DNA of 64,000 nucleotides from Sphingomonas sp. PP-CE-3G-477. GTDB taxonomy: Bacteria > Pseudomonadota > Alphaproteobacteria > Sphingomonadales > Sphingomonadaceae. A program made the position numbers and the translations under genes. This document shows, piece by piece, positions 25,505-33,927 of this stretch; the stretch's first letter is position 1; each line of letters starts with the position of its first letter. Where the stretch lies: assembly GCF_003050745.1 (NCBI RefSeq), contig NZ_QAOF01000001.1, positions 682,001-746,000 of the forward strand, read 5' to 3'. The notes below the pieces were generated by a model. That model was not told the DNA's origin and made no database searches. It saw only the letters and a list, made by a program, of their open reading frames with translations.

Positions 25505-26367
25505 ATCCGCGTCCGCTCGCGCACCCGAGCGCCGTCGAGCCGGTGTTCGAGCGCACCGGCCAGCGCCAGCGAGCTTTCGACGAACGGCACGACCGGGCGC
25601 TCATGGACGCGGCCGGCAAAGCGGATGTCGCTGCGGTTGAGACGGTACTGGATGTCCGGATACGACGCCGACTGCACGCCATCGACCATGTTGCGGCGAG
25701 GCAAGCCGAGCGACCGCAGCCCATCGCGGTCCGCCGCCGCGATCAGCCAGCCAAGCGCGTCGAGCAAGGCGGCGTCGGGCCGCTCGTCGGTATCGATCTG
25801 CAACACCCAGTCGGTCTGCATCGCGTCCTGCAGGCGATTGCGTTGGGCCGCGAAATCGCCGGCGAGCGGATGATGCGCGACGTCGATCCACGGGAGACGC
25901 TCGGCGAGTTCACCGGCCTCGGCTGCCGTCCCATCGAGCAGCACGACGATCCGCGGGAAGGCGTCGCGGTAGCGGGTGGCGATCTCGACGATGTCGGCGC
26001 CATCGGCGGGGCGCGCCATGATGCCGAGCCCTGTCGCGTGAGGCACGGTCGTCGCGCGCGTCGCATGCGCGCGGCTGGGACGGTAATCCGGGGGGAAGCG
26101 AACGTCGCCCTGCGCAACGGCGACCGGCTCCACCGCGAACCCGAACCGCCATGCCGCGTTCCGCAACCCTGCCGGGTCGAGCATCCAGCGCTCCGCCGGA
26201 TCGCGCTCCAGATCGACCAGCCCGCCTTCGAGCCTCGTGACGATCTCGTTTGCGACCGTACCGACTTCGCGCACGTCGCGCACCAGCAGGCGGCAATGGC
26301 TACATTCGCACCAGTCCGCGCGCGCGAGCCAGTCCCAGTTCCCACAGATCGAGCATCGTAATCGCAT
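25420..26367 (-). CDS. Zinc-ribbon glycosyltransferase-like protein
   Basis: The 315-residue product starts at ATG 26367 with a four-cysteine zinc ribbon (CSICGNWDW...CSHC, plus an extra Cys). A GT-A-like region follows in which AAQRNRLQDAMQTDWVLQID and TDERPD resemble the family 2 core of LPS-type glucosyltransferases. The N-terminal Rossmann part is shortened. Such hybrids are not a standard named family. Its 3' end overlaps the opposite-strand GT4 gene by 85 bases. Confidence 0.65.
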   Translation of the reverse strand: MRLRCSICGNWDWLARADWCECSHCRLLVRDVREVGTVANEIVTRLEGGLVDLERDPAERWMLDPAGLRNAAWRFGFAVEPVAVAQGDVRFPPDYRPSRAHATRATTVPHATGLGIMARPADGADIVEIATRYRDAFPRIVVLLDGTAAEAGELAERLPWIDVAHHPLAGDFAAQRNRLQDAMQTDWVLQIDTDERPDAALLDALGWLIAAADRDGLRSLGLPRRNMVDGVQSASYPDIQYRLNRSDIRFAGRVHERPVVPFVESSLALAGALEHRLDGARVRERTRIYEAMSAGAGRPEDEALLLAAFDSVAVR

Positions 26368-26462
26368 GGGGCGGGCAACCCGCAGCGCGGGCGAGCGGTT
26401 CCCCACGGCGCTCTTCGCCACCCGGCCTAATGGCGCTTACCGGCGGATGACGGGGGTAGGTC

Positions 26463-28109
26463 TCAATAGCCGAGCGAATGCGCGAGGGTCAGCAGGAGCC
26501 AGTACAATACGCCCGATAGCAGCATCGCCACCGGCAGAGTCATCACCCACGCAAGGGCCATGTTCATCACGGTCCGGCGCTGCAACCCGGCGCCGTTCGC
26601 GACGCTCGCGCCTGCGACGCCCGACGACAGGATGTGCGTGGTCGACACCGGCATGCCGTAATTCACCGCCAGCAGGATCGTCGCCGCAGCCACCAGTTCG
26701 GCCGACGCGCCCATTCCGTAGGTCAGGTGCGTCTTCCCGATCCGCTCGCCGACGGTGACGACGATCCGCTTCCACCCGACCATCGTGCCGAGGCCTAGCG
26801 CGAGTGCGACCGTCACCTTCACCCAGGTCGGGATGTACCGCGTGCCCTGTTCCAGCTTGCCGCTGTAGCTTTTCAGCGTCGTGATTTCCTGCGCGGTGAA
26901 GCGGCTCTGCGCGGCCTTGTCGGCGGCGATCAGCTTGGTCGTGTCGAGCACCAGGTACATGTCGTTGCGCAGGTTCGGCGTCGCCGCGGCCGGCACCTTG
27001 CCGAGCGAACCATAGCCCGCGATCCGGCTCGATACGTCGTCCGACAGCGTCGCCAGCGCACCGTAGACGACCGGATCGGCGACCCGCTTCGACTTCAGCG
27101 CCTGCGTGACGGCGGTGCGCGCCGCACCCACGTTCGCCGGCCTGCCGTCGGCATGCGCGACATACGCCGCCGAAGCCGCTCGCGCTGCCTGGACGAACGC
27201 CGGCGTCGCGCTCTCGGGCATCGTCCGGTTGAGCGCATAGGCGGTGGGCGCGCAGCCGATCAGGATGAGCATGATCAGGCCCATGCCCTTTTGCCCGTCA
27301 TTGCTGCCATGCGCGAAGCTGACCGCGGTGCAGGTGCCGATCAGCAGCGCGCGGATGCCGCGCGGCGGCGGCGTCTGGCCTTCGGGTGCCTCGTACAGCT
27401 TCTTGTCGCGCAGGAACCGCTTCATCACGAGCAGCAGCAACAGCGCGCCGACGAAGCCGATCACCGGGCTGAACGCGAGCGCGGAGAGGACTTTCCAGAC
27501 TTGCGCCATGTCGACGCCCGACGTCCCGTCCGAACCGCCGCTGATCAGCTGGTTGGCCAGCCCGACGCCCAGGATCGACCCGATCAGCGCGTGGCTCGAC
27601 GAATTGGGCAGTCCGACCGCCCAGGTCGCGAGGTTCCAGAGGATCGCCGCGAGCAGCAACGCGAAGATCATCGCGAACCCGCCAGCGCTGCCGACGTTGA
27701 GGATCAGGTCGACCGGCAACAGCGTGACGATCGAATAGGCGACCGCGCCCGACGACAGCATCACCCCGAGAAAGTTGAAGAAGCCCGACCACACGACCGC
27801 GAACGGGGCCGGCATCGAATGCGTGTAGATGACGGTGGCGACCGCATTGGCGGTATCGTGAAAACCGTTCACGAACTCGAACCCGAGTGCGATCAGCAAC
27901 GCGAGCGCGAGAAACGCGAACGCGCCGCCGGCCAAGCTCTCGCCGACCTGCGCGGTATCGGTGGCGATGCTGATCCCGGCATAGGCCAGTCCGCCGAGCA
28001 GGATCGCGAAGAAGATCCACCGCCCGGACGGATGCAGCGAATGATCGAGCTTCGGGCCGCTGCGGGGAGTCGAAGCGATCGCATCCGCGGTGAATGTGGA
28101 GGTAGCCAT
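26463..28109 (-). CDS. PiT family inorganic phosphate transporter
   Basis: The 548-residue membrane protein has the two PHO4 repeats: GFEFVNGFHDTANAVATVIY near the N-terminus and a later SFAHGSNDGQKGMGLIML, plus the C-terminal GMPVSTTHILSSGVAGASVA. A large hydrophilic insert lies between the halves. It should import phosphate or metal-phosphate with protons at low affinity. I chose ATG 28109 (MATSTFTAD) over an upstream in-frame start. No regulator (PhoU-like) is adjacent. Confidence 0.92.
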   Translation of the reverse strand: MATSTFTADAIASTPRSGPKLDHSLHPSGRWIFFAILLGGLAYAGISIATDTAQVGESLAGGAFAFLALALLIALGFEFVNGFHDTANAVATVIYTHSMPAPFAVVWSGFFNFLGVMLSSGAVAYSIVTLLPVDLILNVGSAGGFAMIFALLLAAILWNLATWAVGLPNSSSHALIGSILGVGLANQLISGGSDGTSGVDMAQVWKVLSALAFSPVIGFVGALLLLLVMKRFLRDKKLYEAPEGQTPPPRGIRALLIGTCTAVSFAHGSNDGQKGMGLIMLILIGCAPTAYALNRTMPESATPAFVQAARAASAAYVAHADGRPANVGAARTAVTQALKSKRVADPVVYGALATLSDDVSSRIAGYGSLGKVPAAATPNLRNDMYLVLDTTKLIAADKAAQSRFTAQEITTLKSYSGKLEQGTRYIPTWVKVTVALALGLGTMVGWKRIVVTVGERIGKTHLTYGMGASAELVAAATILLAVNYGMPVSTTHILSSGVAGASVANGAGLQRRTVMNMALAWVMTLPVAMLLSGVLYWLLLTLAHSLGY

Positions 28110-28185
28110 AGCGCGTGCAGTCGGCCCTAACGATGACAACTTTATGACAGGCCCGATCAAGACGTCGCGGGAGGCTGGTCCGAAG

Positions 28186-28211
28186 ACGGGGCGGCAGCCG
28201 CGCCGCCCCGT
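28186..28211 (-). terminator. Possible terminator of the UrcA-family gene
   Basis: A 10-base perfect stem (ACGGGGCGGC with its complement) and six-base loop lies 8 bases past the stop codon. There is no good T-run, so termination is uncertain. Confidence 0.4.
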
Positions 28212-28218
28212 TCGCGGG

Positions 28219-28548
28219 TCATCGCGGCGCGACGTTGCTTGCCAGCTGCACGCCGTTGCGCCCGAGCAAGGACGCCACCTGGACGCTGGCGTCCTTGATC
28301 ATTTCGCGCCGGCATTGCTGCGAGTCGCCGAATGCGTCGAGCCCGCCGGTACGCGGTGCGCACGCGGTGGAGATCGCGGCTCGCAGGCGGTGCTGGAACG
28401 CGGCCCGCCCGGCCTCGCTGGTCAGGTCGGCACCGGCAAGGCTGACGCGAACGGTGACCGGATCGCGTAACGGCGCGGCCGTGACACTGGTGGAGAAAAG
28501 GCATGCGGCGACGATCGCCGCGCAAGCGGCGCTGATCGAGATCTTCAT
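28219..28548 (-). CDS. UrcA family protein
   Basis: The 109-residue product has a signal peptide (MKISISAACAAIVAACLFST onward to VTAAP) and the UrcA pattern: VRVSLAGADLTSEAGRAAFQ then LRAAISTACAPR and a Cys in QQCRREMIKDA. The two cysteines probably form a disulfide in the periplasm. UrcA proteins are common in sphingomonads and caulobacters but have no known function. The ATG at 28548 has GAGGAC upstream. Confidence 0.82.
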   Translation of the reverse strand: MKISISAACAAIVAACLFSTSVTAAPLRDPVTVRVSLAGADLTSEAGRAAFQHRLRAAISTACAPRTGGLDAFGDSQQCRREMIKDASVQVASLLGRNGVQLASNVAPR

Positions 28549-28905
28549 GATGATGTCCTCAAATGGTCCTGCGGTCCGCACGCTCGATAGCGCGCGGGCA
28601 ACGGCTTGCGTTTCGTAAGGCCTTTCTGAATGCGGCCTCTGCGATCACGAACCACGTTGCTGGCGCGAGCCCTACGCCGCGATCGTTACGCTTGCGCGTC
28701 GCTTCCGAGACGGTTCGGCGGCGGTCCGGGTTTATACGATTAATCGACCGGCCGCGTCGTCGAACGGAGCTAGGACCGGCCACGACTCGCCTATTTCTCT
28801 CAGACGCCGACCCAAAATGTGATCCGGGACCGAGCAAATCACCCGGTCAGCCACATGAAACGGCACGGTTTGGCCGCCTATCCGCATTATCGTATAGGGC
28901 GCGGC
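28549..28905. other. Intergenic region upstream of the UrcA-family gene
   Basis: This 357-base stretch shows no supported gene. It would hold the UrcA promoter (reading left) and the end region of the GFA gene. A slightly AT-rich patch (TTTATACGATTAATC) near 28731-28745 is the only feature seen. Confidence 0.5.
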
Positions 28906-29301
28906 CTACATGCCGGGATAGCGATCGAACGCCGGCAGCGCGACTATGTCGGTCATCCACGCCAACCGCTCCGCGACCTGGATATGCGCGCCCGGCGGCG
29001 CAGCTTCGGGGTCGTCCAGCGTGCAGGACTGGATATCGATAATCCCCGGCAGGTATGCGGCGTTCGCGTAGAACAGCCCCGTTCCGCATTTTCCACAGAA
29101 CTGCCTTCGGCCAGTCGCCGACGATTCGTAGGTGACCGGATCGCCCGAAATGGTCACCTGCTCGGTCTTGAACGCGATCCAGCCGACCATCGGCGCGCCT
29201 GCGCTGCGACGGCAATCGCCACAATGACAGAGCGCATGATGCTCGGGCTCGCCCTCCGCGACATAGCCGATCGCTCCGCAATGACATCGTCCCGCCAGCA
29301 T
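28906..29301 (-). CDS. GFA family (CENP-V/GFA) zinc protein
   Basis: The 131-residue protein has the GFA cysteine layout: GRCHCGAIGY, CHCGDCRRSAGAP and FCGKCGTGLFY, which bind two zinc ions. Founding members accelerate glutathione-formaldehyde adduct formation, but most homologues are of unknown substrate. Its start lies back-to-back with the helicase gene, so the promoters of the two divergent genes share about 100 bases. Confidence 0.9.
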   Translation of the reverse strand: MLAGRCHCGAIGYVAEGEPEHHALCHCGDCRRSAGAPMVGWIAFKTEQVTISGDPVTYESSATGRRQFCGKCGTGLFYANAAYLPGIIDIQSCTLDDPEAAPPGAHIQVAERLAWMTDIVALPAFDRYPGM

Positions 29302-29401
29302 GTCCGCCTCCCTTGATGTTCTCGACTTGTTCCACGTATCGACAACCTGCGCAAGCCATACCCGCTTGCCCCTTCGGCCCCCGTTCCCTACCTGTTCACC
29401 G

Positions 29402-31693
29402 GTGAACCAGATCGCCCAAACGTCCGCGCCGCAAGCAGAGCCTCCCTATCTGCGCGGTCTCAATCCGCCGCAGCGCGAGGCGGTGCTGACCACCGACGGG
29501 CCCGTCCTGATCATCGCCGGCGCCGGCACGGGCAAGACCGCCGCGCTTACTGCCCGCCTCGCGCACCTGATCTTCACCAAGAAGGCATGGCCGTCCGAGA
29601 TTCTCAGCGTCACCTTCACCAACAAGGCCGCGCGCGAGATGCGCGAGCGGGTCGGTCGGCTGGTCGGCGATGCGGTCGAGGGGATGCCGTGGCTCGGCAC
29701 GTTCCACGCGATCGCCGCGAAGATGCTGCGACGTCACGCCGAACTGGTCGGCCTGCAATCGAACTTCACGATCCTCGATACCGACGACCAGTTGCGGTTG
29801 CTGAAGCAGCTGATCCTCGCCGCCGACATCGACGAGAAGCGCTTTCCGACGCGCAGCCTCGCCGGGCTGATCGACCAGTGGAAGAACAAGGGCCTCGTCC
29901 CCGCCGACATCGATGCGGGCGAGTCCGAGCGTTACGCCAACGGTCGCGGTGGCGAGTTGTACCAGCAATACCAGACACGGCTGATCGCGCTCAACGCGTG
30001 CGATTTCGGCGACCTGCTGCTGCACATGCTGGTGATCCTGAAGACGCACCGCGACGTGCTCGCGCAGTATCAGCAGCGCTTCAAATACATCATGGTCGAC
30101 GAGTATCAGGACACCAACTCGTCGCAATATCTCTGGCTGCGGTTGCTCGCGCAGGAGCGCAAGAACATCGCCTGCGTCGGCGACGACGACCAGTCGATCT
30201 ATTCATGGCGCGGCGCGCAGGTCGAGAACATCCTGAAGTTCGAGCGCGACTTCCCCGGCGCGAAGGTGATCCGCCTCGAACAGAATTACCGCAGCACGCC
30301 GCACATTCTCGGCGCCGCGAGCGGAGTGATCGCGAACAACGGCGGGCGTCTCGGCAAGCAGCTCTGGACCGAGCGCGACGTCGGCGAGAAGGTGAAAGTC
30401 ATCGGCGTCTGGGACGGCCCCGAGGAAGCGCGCCGCGTCGGCGAGGAGATCGACATCGTCCGCCGCTCGGGCAAGTCGCTTGACGAGGTCGCCATCCTAG
30501 TCCGCGCGCAGCACCAGACGCGCGAGTTCGAGGACCGCTTCATCGCGATCGGCATGCCGTACAAGATCGTCGGCGGCTTCCGCTTCTACGAACGCGCCGA
30601 GATCCGCGACGCGCTGGCGTACCTCCGCGTGGTCAACCAGCCGGCCGACGACCTCGCCTTCGAACGCATCGTCAACGTCCCTAAACGCGGTCTCGGCGAC
30701 AAGGCGGTCGCGCGCATCCACCAGCTCGCGCGCGCCACCGGCACACCGCTCACCACCGCCGCCGCGCGCATCCTCGACACCGACGAATTGACCGGCGCGG
30801 CGAAGAAGTCGCTCGGACGGCTGGTCGGCGACATCGCCCGCTGGCGCGACATGGCGGCCAGCCTGCCGCACGCCGAACTCGCACGGCAATTGCTCGACGA
30901 GAGCGGCTACACCGCGATGTACCAGGCTGAGAAGTCGGTCGAGGCGACCGGGCGTCTGGAGAACCTCAGCGAACTCGTACGCGCAATGGAGGAATACGAC
31001 TCGCTCGGCGCGTTCCTGGAACACGTCTCTCTGGTGATGGACAACGAGGGCGGCGCGCAGGATCCACAGGTCACGATCATGACGATCCACGCCGCCAAGG
31101 GCCTCGAATACGACACGGTGTTCTTGGTCGGTTGGGAGGAAGGCCTGTTCCCGTCGCAGCGTTCATTGGACGAGGGCGGCGTGAAGAGCCTTGAGGAGGA
31201 ACGCCGCCTCGCTTACGTCGCGATCACGCGCGCACGCCGCCTGGCGGTGATCATCCACGCCGCCAACCGCCGCATCTACGGCCAGTGGAACTCCTCGATC
31301 CCCTCGCGCTTCGTCGCCGAACTCCCCGCCGAGCATATCGACACGGAAACCACGATGTCCGGCGGCGCAAGCCTCTGGCAGGCCAATTGGTCCGACCGCG
31401 CCGATCCGTTTGCGGACGTCGCGAGAGGCACGGGTCGGGGGCCAGGCTGGCAGCGCGCATCCGGCACCGGCAGCACATTCTCCAACAAACCAGCCCGCGT
31501 CGTCGAAAGCCGGTCGAGCGCGATCAGCCTCGGCAACAAGGGCCGCGACGACCTGTCGCTCGGCATGCGCGTGTTCCACCAGAAGTTCGGCTACGGCGCG
31601 ATCGCGGAGATCGAGGGCAACAAGCTGGAGATCGACTTCGAGAGCGCAGGCCGGAAGCGTGTGATGGATACGTTCGTGACGCTCACGCCCTAG
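29402..31693 (+). CDS. UvrD/PcrA-type ATP-dependent DNA helicase
   Basis: The product has superfamily 1A helicase motifs in order: Q motif (LNPPQREAVLT), Walker A (AGAGTGKTAALTARLAHLI), VTFTNKAAREMRERV, Walker B (MVDEYQDTN), GDDDQSIYSWRGA, QNYRSTPHIL, MTIHAAKGLEYDTVFLVGWE, and YVAITRARRLAVI. It probably unwinds 3'-5' in repair and replication-conflict resolution (UvrD/PcrA). Start is uncertain: GTG 29402 gives 763 residues; ATG 29300 gives 797 but overlaps the GFA start. The C-terminus includes a Tudor-like tail (GMRVFHQKFGYGAIAEIEG) that contacts RNA polymerase in PcrA. Confidence 0.93.
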   Translation: MNQIAQTSAPQAEPPYLRGLNPPQREAVLTTDGPVLIIAGAGTGKTAALTARLAHLIFTKKAWPSEILSVTFTNKAAREMRERVGRLVGDAVEGMPWLGTFHAIAAKMLRRHAELVGLQSNFTILDTDDQLRLLKQLILAADIDEKRFPTRSLAGLIDQWKNKGLVPADIDAGESERYANGRGGELYQQYQTRLIALNACDFGDLLLHMLVILKTHRDVLAQYQQRFKYIMVDEYQDTNSSQYLWLRLLAQERKNIACVGDDDQSIYSWRGAQVENILKFERDFPGAKVIRLEQNYRSTPHILGAASGVIANNGGRLGKQLWTERDVGEKVKVIGVWDGPEEARRVGEEIDIVRRSGKSLDEVAILVRAQHQTREFEDRFIAIGMPYKIVGGFRFYERAEIRDALAYLRVVNQPADDLAFERIVNVPKRGLGDKAVARIHQLARATGTPLTTAAARILDTDELTGAAKKSLGRLVGDIARWRDMAASLPHAELARQLLDESGYTAMYQAEKSVEATGRLENLSELVRAMEEYDSLGAFLEHVSLVMDNEGGAQDPQVTIMTIHAAKGLEYDTVFLVGWEEGLFPSQRSLDEGGVKSLEEERRLAYVAITRARRLAVIIHAANRRIYGQWNSSIPSRFVAELPAEHIDTETTMSGGASLWQANWSDRADPFADVARGTGRGPGWQRASGTGSTFSNKPARVVESRSSAISLGNKGRDDLSLGMRVFHQKFGYGAIAEIEGNKLEIDFESAGRKRVMDTFVTLTP

Positions 31694-31773
31694 TCGGGTG
31701 CCGGAGTTCTAGACGATCTGTTTCCTGAGCGACGCCTGGGGCCGGGGAGGGCGCGAAACAGCGTTCATCGCGT

Positions 31774-31826
31774 ACCTCCCCCTCCGTCTGGCAAGGGCCA
31801 GCCACCTCCCCCTGGCGGGGGAGGAT
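31774..31826. repeat. GGGGGAGGTGGC-type repeat (half copy)
   Basis: ACCTCCCCCTCCGTCTGGCA through GGCGGGGGAGGAT matches the right half of the element at 10472-10594. It lies between the convergent helicase and glycosyltransferase genes. Confidence 0.75.
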
Positions 31827-31848
31827 TTGAAACCGAACATCAGTCTTA

Positions 31849-32949
31849 TTACTTGGGCGCCCAGAGCGAGACCGCCAGATCCTCCAGATAGTCCGCGGCC
31901 ACCTTTGCCGCGTCGGCGTCGTACAGGTCCGCGAGCGCCGCTGGGTCCAGCGCCTTGGCGGCGTCGAGGATGCCGCGCCACGGCGTCAGCGCACCCGGCC
32001 ATGCGGGGAGCGCCACCGCCGCACCCAGTTCCGCCAGCCGTTCGGCCTTGCGCGTCTGCTCGCTGAAATATCGCCACTCGGGCGCGCAGACATACGGGCG
32101 ACCGACGCGGGCTATCTCGTGCACGGTGTTGTCGCCAGCCGATGCGATGACGACGTCGGCGGCGGCGATGTGATCGGTCACGCCCGGCACCCAGCCGAGT
32201 TCGACGAGATTGCCGAAATCGGTCTCGTGGCCCTCGCGGTGGACGGGCCCGAGCACCAGCCACAGCGCGTCGGGCACGGCGCGCGCGGCCATCGTCAGCG
32301 GCGCGTAGGGCGTTCCCGCACCACCGCCACCGGTGAGGACGACGACGATCTCCTGATCGGGATCGAGCCCCAGTTTCGCGCGCGCCTCCGCCTTGGTCGG
32401 GACGTCGTCGACGGTCGTGCAGAGGCCGCCTGCATAGCAGGTGTTGGCGCGCACCCAGTCCGGCGTGTCCGCCTGTTCGAGCGCCTCGCCGAACGGTGCG
32501 AGCAGGCCGACGCTCGCCTGATACGCGCCGAGATGCCCGGGATCGAGCCGGTCGCCGTGCATGCGGATGCTGATCGCGGGGACGCTGGCGATCCGTGCGA
32601 GCAGCGCGATCTCGGCGGAGACGTCGACCACGAACAGCGCCGGGTCGACGTCGTCGAGATGGTCGACGATCGTCCGCATCGTCGCCCGCGTCTTGGCCAC
32701 GCCGAGCGGGACGCAGTGCATCACCTCGGGGGTCGCCTGCGCGAACAATCCGGGCGTCGGCACCGGCGCGCCGATCATGTCGGGCAACGCGGCGATCGTG
32801 ATGGGGCGCTCGAACCCGTCGAACAACGAGGGTTTCGCGGTCAGGATCGTCACCGCGCGCGTCGCCGGCAATTCGCGGATGATCGCCATCGCGCGGTTCG
32901 CGTGGCCACGGCCCTGATGGTGGATGAAGAAGGTGATCGGCTTGCTCAT
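31849..32949 (-). CDS. MurG-like (GT28-type) glycosyltransferase
   Basis: The 366-residue protein starts MSKPITFFIHHQGRGHANRA, the glycine-rich first loop of GT-B enzymes that make nucleotide-sugar adducts at membranes. Its C-terminal domain has a VVLTGGGGAGTPYAP loop and a HIAAADVVIASAGDNTVHEI segment (compare MurG GHNT). A LTPWRGIL motif follows. No catalytic role is known for this subgroup. The neighbour 45 bases upstream on the same strand is a P-loop sulfotransferase-like gene. Confidence 0.78.
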   Translation of the reverse strand: MSKPITFFIHHQGRGHANRAMAIIRELPATRAVTILTAKPSLFDGFERPITIAALPDMIGAPVPTPGLFAQATPEVMHCVPLGVAKTRATMRTIVDHLDDVDPALFVVDVSAEIALLARIASVPAISIRMHGDRLDPGHLGAYQASVGLLAPFGEALEQADTPDWVRANTCYAGGLCTTVDDVPTKAEARAKLGLDPDQEIVVVLTGGGGAGTPYAPLTMAARAVPDALWLVLGPVHREGHETDFGNLVELGWVPGVTDHIAAADVVIASAGDNTVHEIARVGRPYVCAPEWRYFSEQTRKAERLAELGAAVALPAWPGALTPWRGILDAAKALDPAALADLYDADAAKVAADYLEDLAVSLWAPK

Positions 32950-32994
32950 GACGCCGACCCTAGAGAGATCACCCGGAAACGCGATTGATGTGCG

Positions 32995-33786
32995 TTAATA
33001 TACCGCGTCATGCCGGGCGGAGAGCCCGAACGCCGCCTCCACCTCGGGATCGAGCCACGCGGTAATGTGCTCGGCATCGTCCGATTCCAGCGGGAGATAG
33101 GGCGTCGGGACATAGGGCGCATGGCCTTGCCCCTTGTAGCTGGTGATCGGCACGAACGGCTCGCGGCAGGCGATTCCCGCCGCCGCGCCGAGAGCGGTCA
33201 CGAACGCGCCCGGATCCCGCGCGAACGCATCATAGCCGAGCAACGCCACGTTGTGCGCGCGGTTCGTCAGCGTCGACCAATGGCGCAGCTTCGCGGTGCG
33301 CTTGGCGATGCAATTGGCAAAGCGTTCGCCCGTCTCGGGATCGCGTTCGTGCAGCATCTCGCCGCCCTGCATCGGATGCCCCGGCTCGATGTGGCCGAAA
33401 TGATCGTCCCAATAGCTGTGCCAGTGGCTGCGGATGAAGATGTCGAACGGCTGGGCCTTGAGGTCGGGATGCGCGTGCCAGGGCTGGCGGTGCAGGCTGC
33501 GCGCCCAGTCGAACGCATCGCGCGCGACGACCAGCACCAGCGTATCCTTCACGAACAACGTCTGCGGCGGCACGAACCAGTGCTTGAACCCGAACGCCTC
33601 GGTAATCTCGATGCCCGGCATGTTGGCCTCGATCGCGCGCGTGACGAGATTCGTCCCGCTGCACCGCTGGCCATAGATCTGCACCCGCGTGATCGGCACG
33701 TCGCCACGCTTGAGTATCTGTAGTCCCGACAAAGGCCGAAGCCAGTTCAAAGCCTTAGGTGGTGATGTGGTGGCGGCGATCGACAT
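32995..33786 (-). CDS. Sulfotransferase-like P-loop protein
   Basis: The 263-residue product has QIYGQRCSGTNLVTRAIEAN, a P-loop-like phosphate-binding (5'-PSB-type) motif, then a region rich in His and Trp (RSHWHSYWDDHFGHIEPGHP) and TLTNRAHNVALLGYDAFARDP, which resembles the 3'-PB segment of sulfotransferases. I cannot assign a substrate. It may be a sulfotransferase or a related kinase-like fold. It is probably cotranscribed with the GT28-type gene downstream and is divergent from the response regulator. Confidence 0.6.
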   Translation of the reverse strand: MSIAATTSPPKALNWLRPLSGLQILKRGDVPITRVQIYGQRCSGTNLVTRAIEANMPGIEITEAFGFKHWFVPPQTLFVKDTLVLVVARDAFDWARSLHRQPWHAHPDLKAQPFDIFIRSHWHSYWDDHFGHIEPGHPMQGGEMLHERDPETGERFANCIAKRTAKLRHWSTLTNRAHNVALLGYDAFARDPGAFVTALGAAAGIACREPFVPITSYKGQGHAPYVPTPYLPLESDDAEHITAWLDPEVEAAFGLSARHDAVY

Positions 33787-33927
33787 GGCGACGTGCCGCT
33801 AGCGCCGTCTTGCGGTTCGCACAATGTCGACGTCGTCGTCGGCCGTCACGAGACGCGTTATTCGCGCGCTAATATACGGAAGGTGTCCAGACATATCCCG
33901 GACAAACATAACCTGCATCAGACCGTC

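Noticed and set aside
28563..29042. A 159-codon plus-strand frame between the UrcA and GFA genes
   Set aside because: It overlaps the GFA 3' end antisense, is Arg/Ser-rich, and has no motif or ribosome binding site.
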